The notes beneath the pieces were generated by a model. It did no database searches. It was given only the letters and a program-made list of their open reading frames with translations, and was not told the origin of the DNA. Below are positions 6,061-7,184 of a stretch of 7,184 bases of DNA, one piece after another. Position 1 is the first letter of the stretch. The number at the start of each line of letters is the position of its first letter. The DNA is from CAZIVE01 sp964542435 (GTDB lineage Bacteria; Bacteroidota; Bacteroidia; Bacteroidales; Tannerellaceae), in the NCBI GenBank assembly GCA_964542435.1, contig CAZIVE010000129.1:1-7184 (forward strand), given 5' to 3'. A program made the translations under genes and the position numbers.

Positions 6061-6939
6061 ATGAAAAACTCACTGGGGCATTATTATACGCCCATAAAAG
6101 ACTATTCTCTGATCATCGTCGGCACACTGCTCATTGCATTCGGCTTCGATGGCTTCATCCTGTCCAATCAAATCGTGACCGGCGGATTGACCGGTGTTTG
6201 CGCTTTGATCTTCTTTGCCACCAAAGGATTCATTCCTGTCTCTCTCTCGTTCTTCATCATCAACATCGCACTGCTGATCATCGCACTGAAGGTGTTGGGA
6301 TTCAAGTTTCTGATCAAGACCATCGTCGGCGTCTTCGCACTGTCCGGTTCCTTCTGGCTCTTCGAACAGCTCTTGGGCGGTCAGCCGATTCTGCATGGAC
6401 AGCCTTTCATGTCGATCGTCATCGGCGCCTTCCTGACAGGCATCGGATTGGGACTGGTCTTTTCTGCCGGCGGAAGTACCGGCGGAACGGATATCCTGGC
6501 AGCGATCGTCAACAAATACAAGAACGTATCGATGGGAACAGCCATGATCATGTTCGACTTCGTCATCATCAGCAGTTCCTACATACTGTTTCACAACATC
6601 GACAAGATCGTCTTCGGCTTCGTGGAGATGCTCGTGGTGAATTACACGCTGGACATGATTCTCAATTCGAACCGGCGATCCGTACAGTTCATGATCTTCT
6701 CGCAGAAATACGATGAGATTGCCGAACACATCATCAACGACCTGAAGCACGGATGCACCATCATCGACGGAACAGGCGGCTATTCGCAGAGACCGGTGAA
6801 GGTCATCATCATGATCGTCAAGAAATCGGAATCGGTCAACGTCTTCCGCATGGTGAAGCAGATCGATAACCAGGCCTTCATTTCACAAAGCTTGGTACAA
6901 GGCGTTTACGGCGAGGGATTCGATCCGATAAAGACTTGA
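6061..6939 (+). CDS. YitT family membrane protein, second copy (tandem paralogue)
   Basis: This copy has the same architecture and length (292 residues) as the gene at 5097-5975: membrane domain with VTGGLTG and GGSTGGTDILA, then DUF2179 ending GVYGEGFDPIKT. By hand count 46 of 292 residues differ with no gap, about 84% identity. Differences cluster at the N-terminus (residues 2-30) and are mostly conservative in the membrane segments (I/L/V/M swaps). I chose the ATG at 6061; an in-frame TTG at 6058 would add one residue, but the ATG gives exact length agreement with the paralogue. The 40 bases between the upstream terminator and the ATG hold no convincing promoter: TACTTTG at 6054-6060 is one base short of the -7 consensus and abuts the start codon. 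Expression may depend on readthrough. rdgB follows 57 bases after its stop with no terminator, so those two may be co-transcribed. Confidence 0.93.
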   Translation: MKNSLGHYYTPIKDYSLIIVGTLLIAFGFDGFILSNQIVTGGLTGVCALIFFATKGFIPVSLSFFIINIALLIIALKVLGFKFLIKTIVGVFALSGSFWLFEQLLGGQPILHGQPFMSIVIGAFLTGIGLGLVFSAGGSTGGTDILAAIVNKYKNVSMGTAMIMFDFVIISSSYILFHNIDKIVFGFVEMLVVNYTLDMILNSNRRSVQFMIFSQKYDEIAEHIINDLKHGCTIIDGTGGYSQRPVKVIIMIVKKSESVNVFRMVKQIDNQAFISQSLVQGVYGEGFDPIKT

Positions 6940-6996
6940 CCGGCACAATAAACGGCTATCTGTTTCCGTTCTTATGAGGTTAATGATTCATTCAGA

Positions 6997-7184
6997 ATGA
7001 AAACACTTGTATTTGCCACCAACAATAAACATAAACTGGATGAAGTGAGTCACATTCTGGCTCACTTCGTTCGTATTGTAAGTCTGTCCGATATCGATTG
7101 TCACGACGATATTCCCGAAACTTCCGAAACGCTCGAAGGCAATGCGCTGCAGAAAGCCCGCTTCATCAAAGATCGGTACGGAAG
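6997..7184 (+). CDS. rdgB: Noncanonical purine NTP pyrophosphatase (RdgB/HAM1), 5' part
   Basis: The first 62 codons are present and the gene runs off the right edge. The RdgB/HAM1 family hydrolyses dITP, ITP and XTP to monophosphates and so keeps deaminated purines out of DNA and RNA. The N-terminus MKTLVFATNNKHKLDEV carries the family's substrate-binding TNNxxK motif (residues 8-13). It is followed by the HDDIPETSETLEGNA segment and then LQKARFIKDRYG, which match the region after the first strand-helix unit. The ATG at 6997 gives the normal short N-terminus; upstream there is an A/T-rich leader and no Shine-Dalgarno sequence. Residues 15-24 (DEVSHILAHF) are encoded by a palindromic DNA segment described separately. 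I recall rdgB following leuS and yitT in many Bacteroidales. Confidence 0.93.
   Translation, partial: MKTLVFATNNKHKLDEVSHILAHFVRIVSLSDIDCHDDIPETSETLEGNALQKARFIKDRYG
7040..7077 (+). repeat. Palindrome inside rdgB matching the yitT1 terminator hairpin
   Basis: GAAGTGAG (7042-7049) and CTCACTTC (7061-7068) form a perfect 8-base inverted repeat with an 11-base spacer. The segment 7040-7077 aligns without gaps to 5983-6020 in the yitT1-yitT2 spacer at 29 of 38 positions, with the same arm sequences and the same spacing. It is read in frame by rdgB as EVSHILAHF. No T-run follows here (TATTGTAAG), so I do not call it a terminator. Confidence 0.65.

Noticed and set aside
6940..6996. Terminator between the second yitT and rdgB
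   Set aside because: Only 5-base inverted repeats are present (AACGG/CCGTT and AATGA/TCATT), with no T-run after them.

Overview
This window looks like chromosomal DNA from a member of the Bacteroidales (Bacteroidota), probably close to Prevotella, Paraprevotella or Bacteroides. Three things suggest this: promoter elements of the TAnnTTTG type, A-rich leaders without a Shine-Dalgarno sequence, and a 944-residue leucyl-tRNA synthetase carrying the long insertion usual in that phylum. The gene order leuS - yitT - rdgB, as I recall it, is also common there. The organism call is an inference; no rRNA or other taxonomic marker is present.

Left part (1-1500): the last 30 codons of an unidentified + strand gene converge on a minus-strand gene for a Tat-exported, xylose-isomerase-like TIM-barrel protein of the sugar phosphate isomerase/epimerase group. 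A strong hairpin with T-runs on both sides (121-160) lies between the two stop codons and can serve as a terminator in both directions. A Bacteroidales-type -7 box lies about 135 bp upstream of the minus-strand gene.

Middle part (about 1332-2261): a 930-bp AT-rich gap separates the divergent genes. It contains no convincing gene. It does hold a degenerate tandem repeat with a 42-bp period and an 84-bp higher-order period, about eight to nine copies between 1634 and 2011. A possible minus-strand hairpin terminator sits at its left edge. A good -7 box (2231-2238) just upstream of leuS probably drives the operon on the right.

Right part (2262-7184): leuS, two YitT-family membrane proteins and the 5' end of rdgB (noncanonical purine NTP pyrophosphatase), all on the + strand. 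The first yitT starts directly after the leuS stop with no gap. The two yitT genes are tandem paralogues of equal length, about 84% identical in protein with no gaps. A hairpin terminator separates them, so the second copy may be expressed less than the first or separately from it. This hairpin closely matches a palindromic segment inside the rdgB reading frame.

I see no phage, transposase, CRISPR, toxin-antitoxin or defence system. The most unusual items are the 42-bp degenerate minisatellite, the tandem yitT duplication, and the hairpin shared between the yitT1-yitT2 spacer and rdgB.
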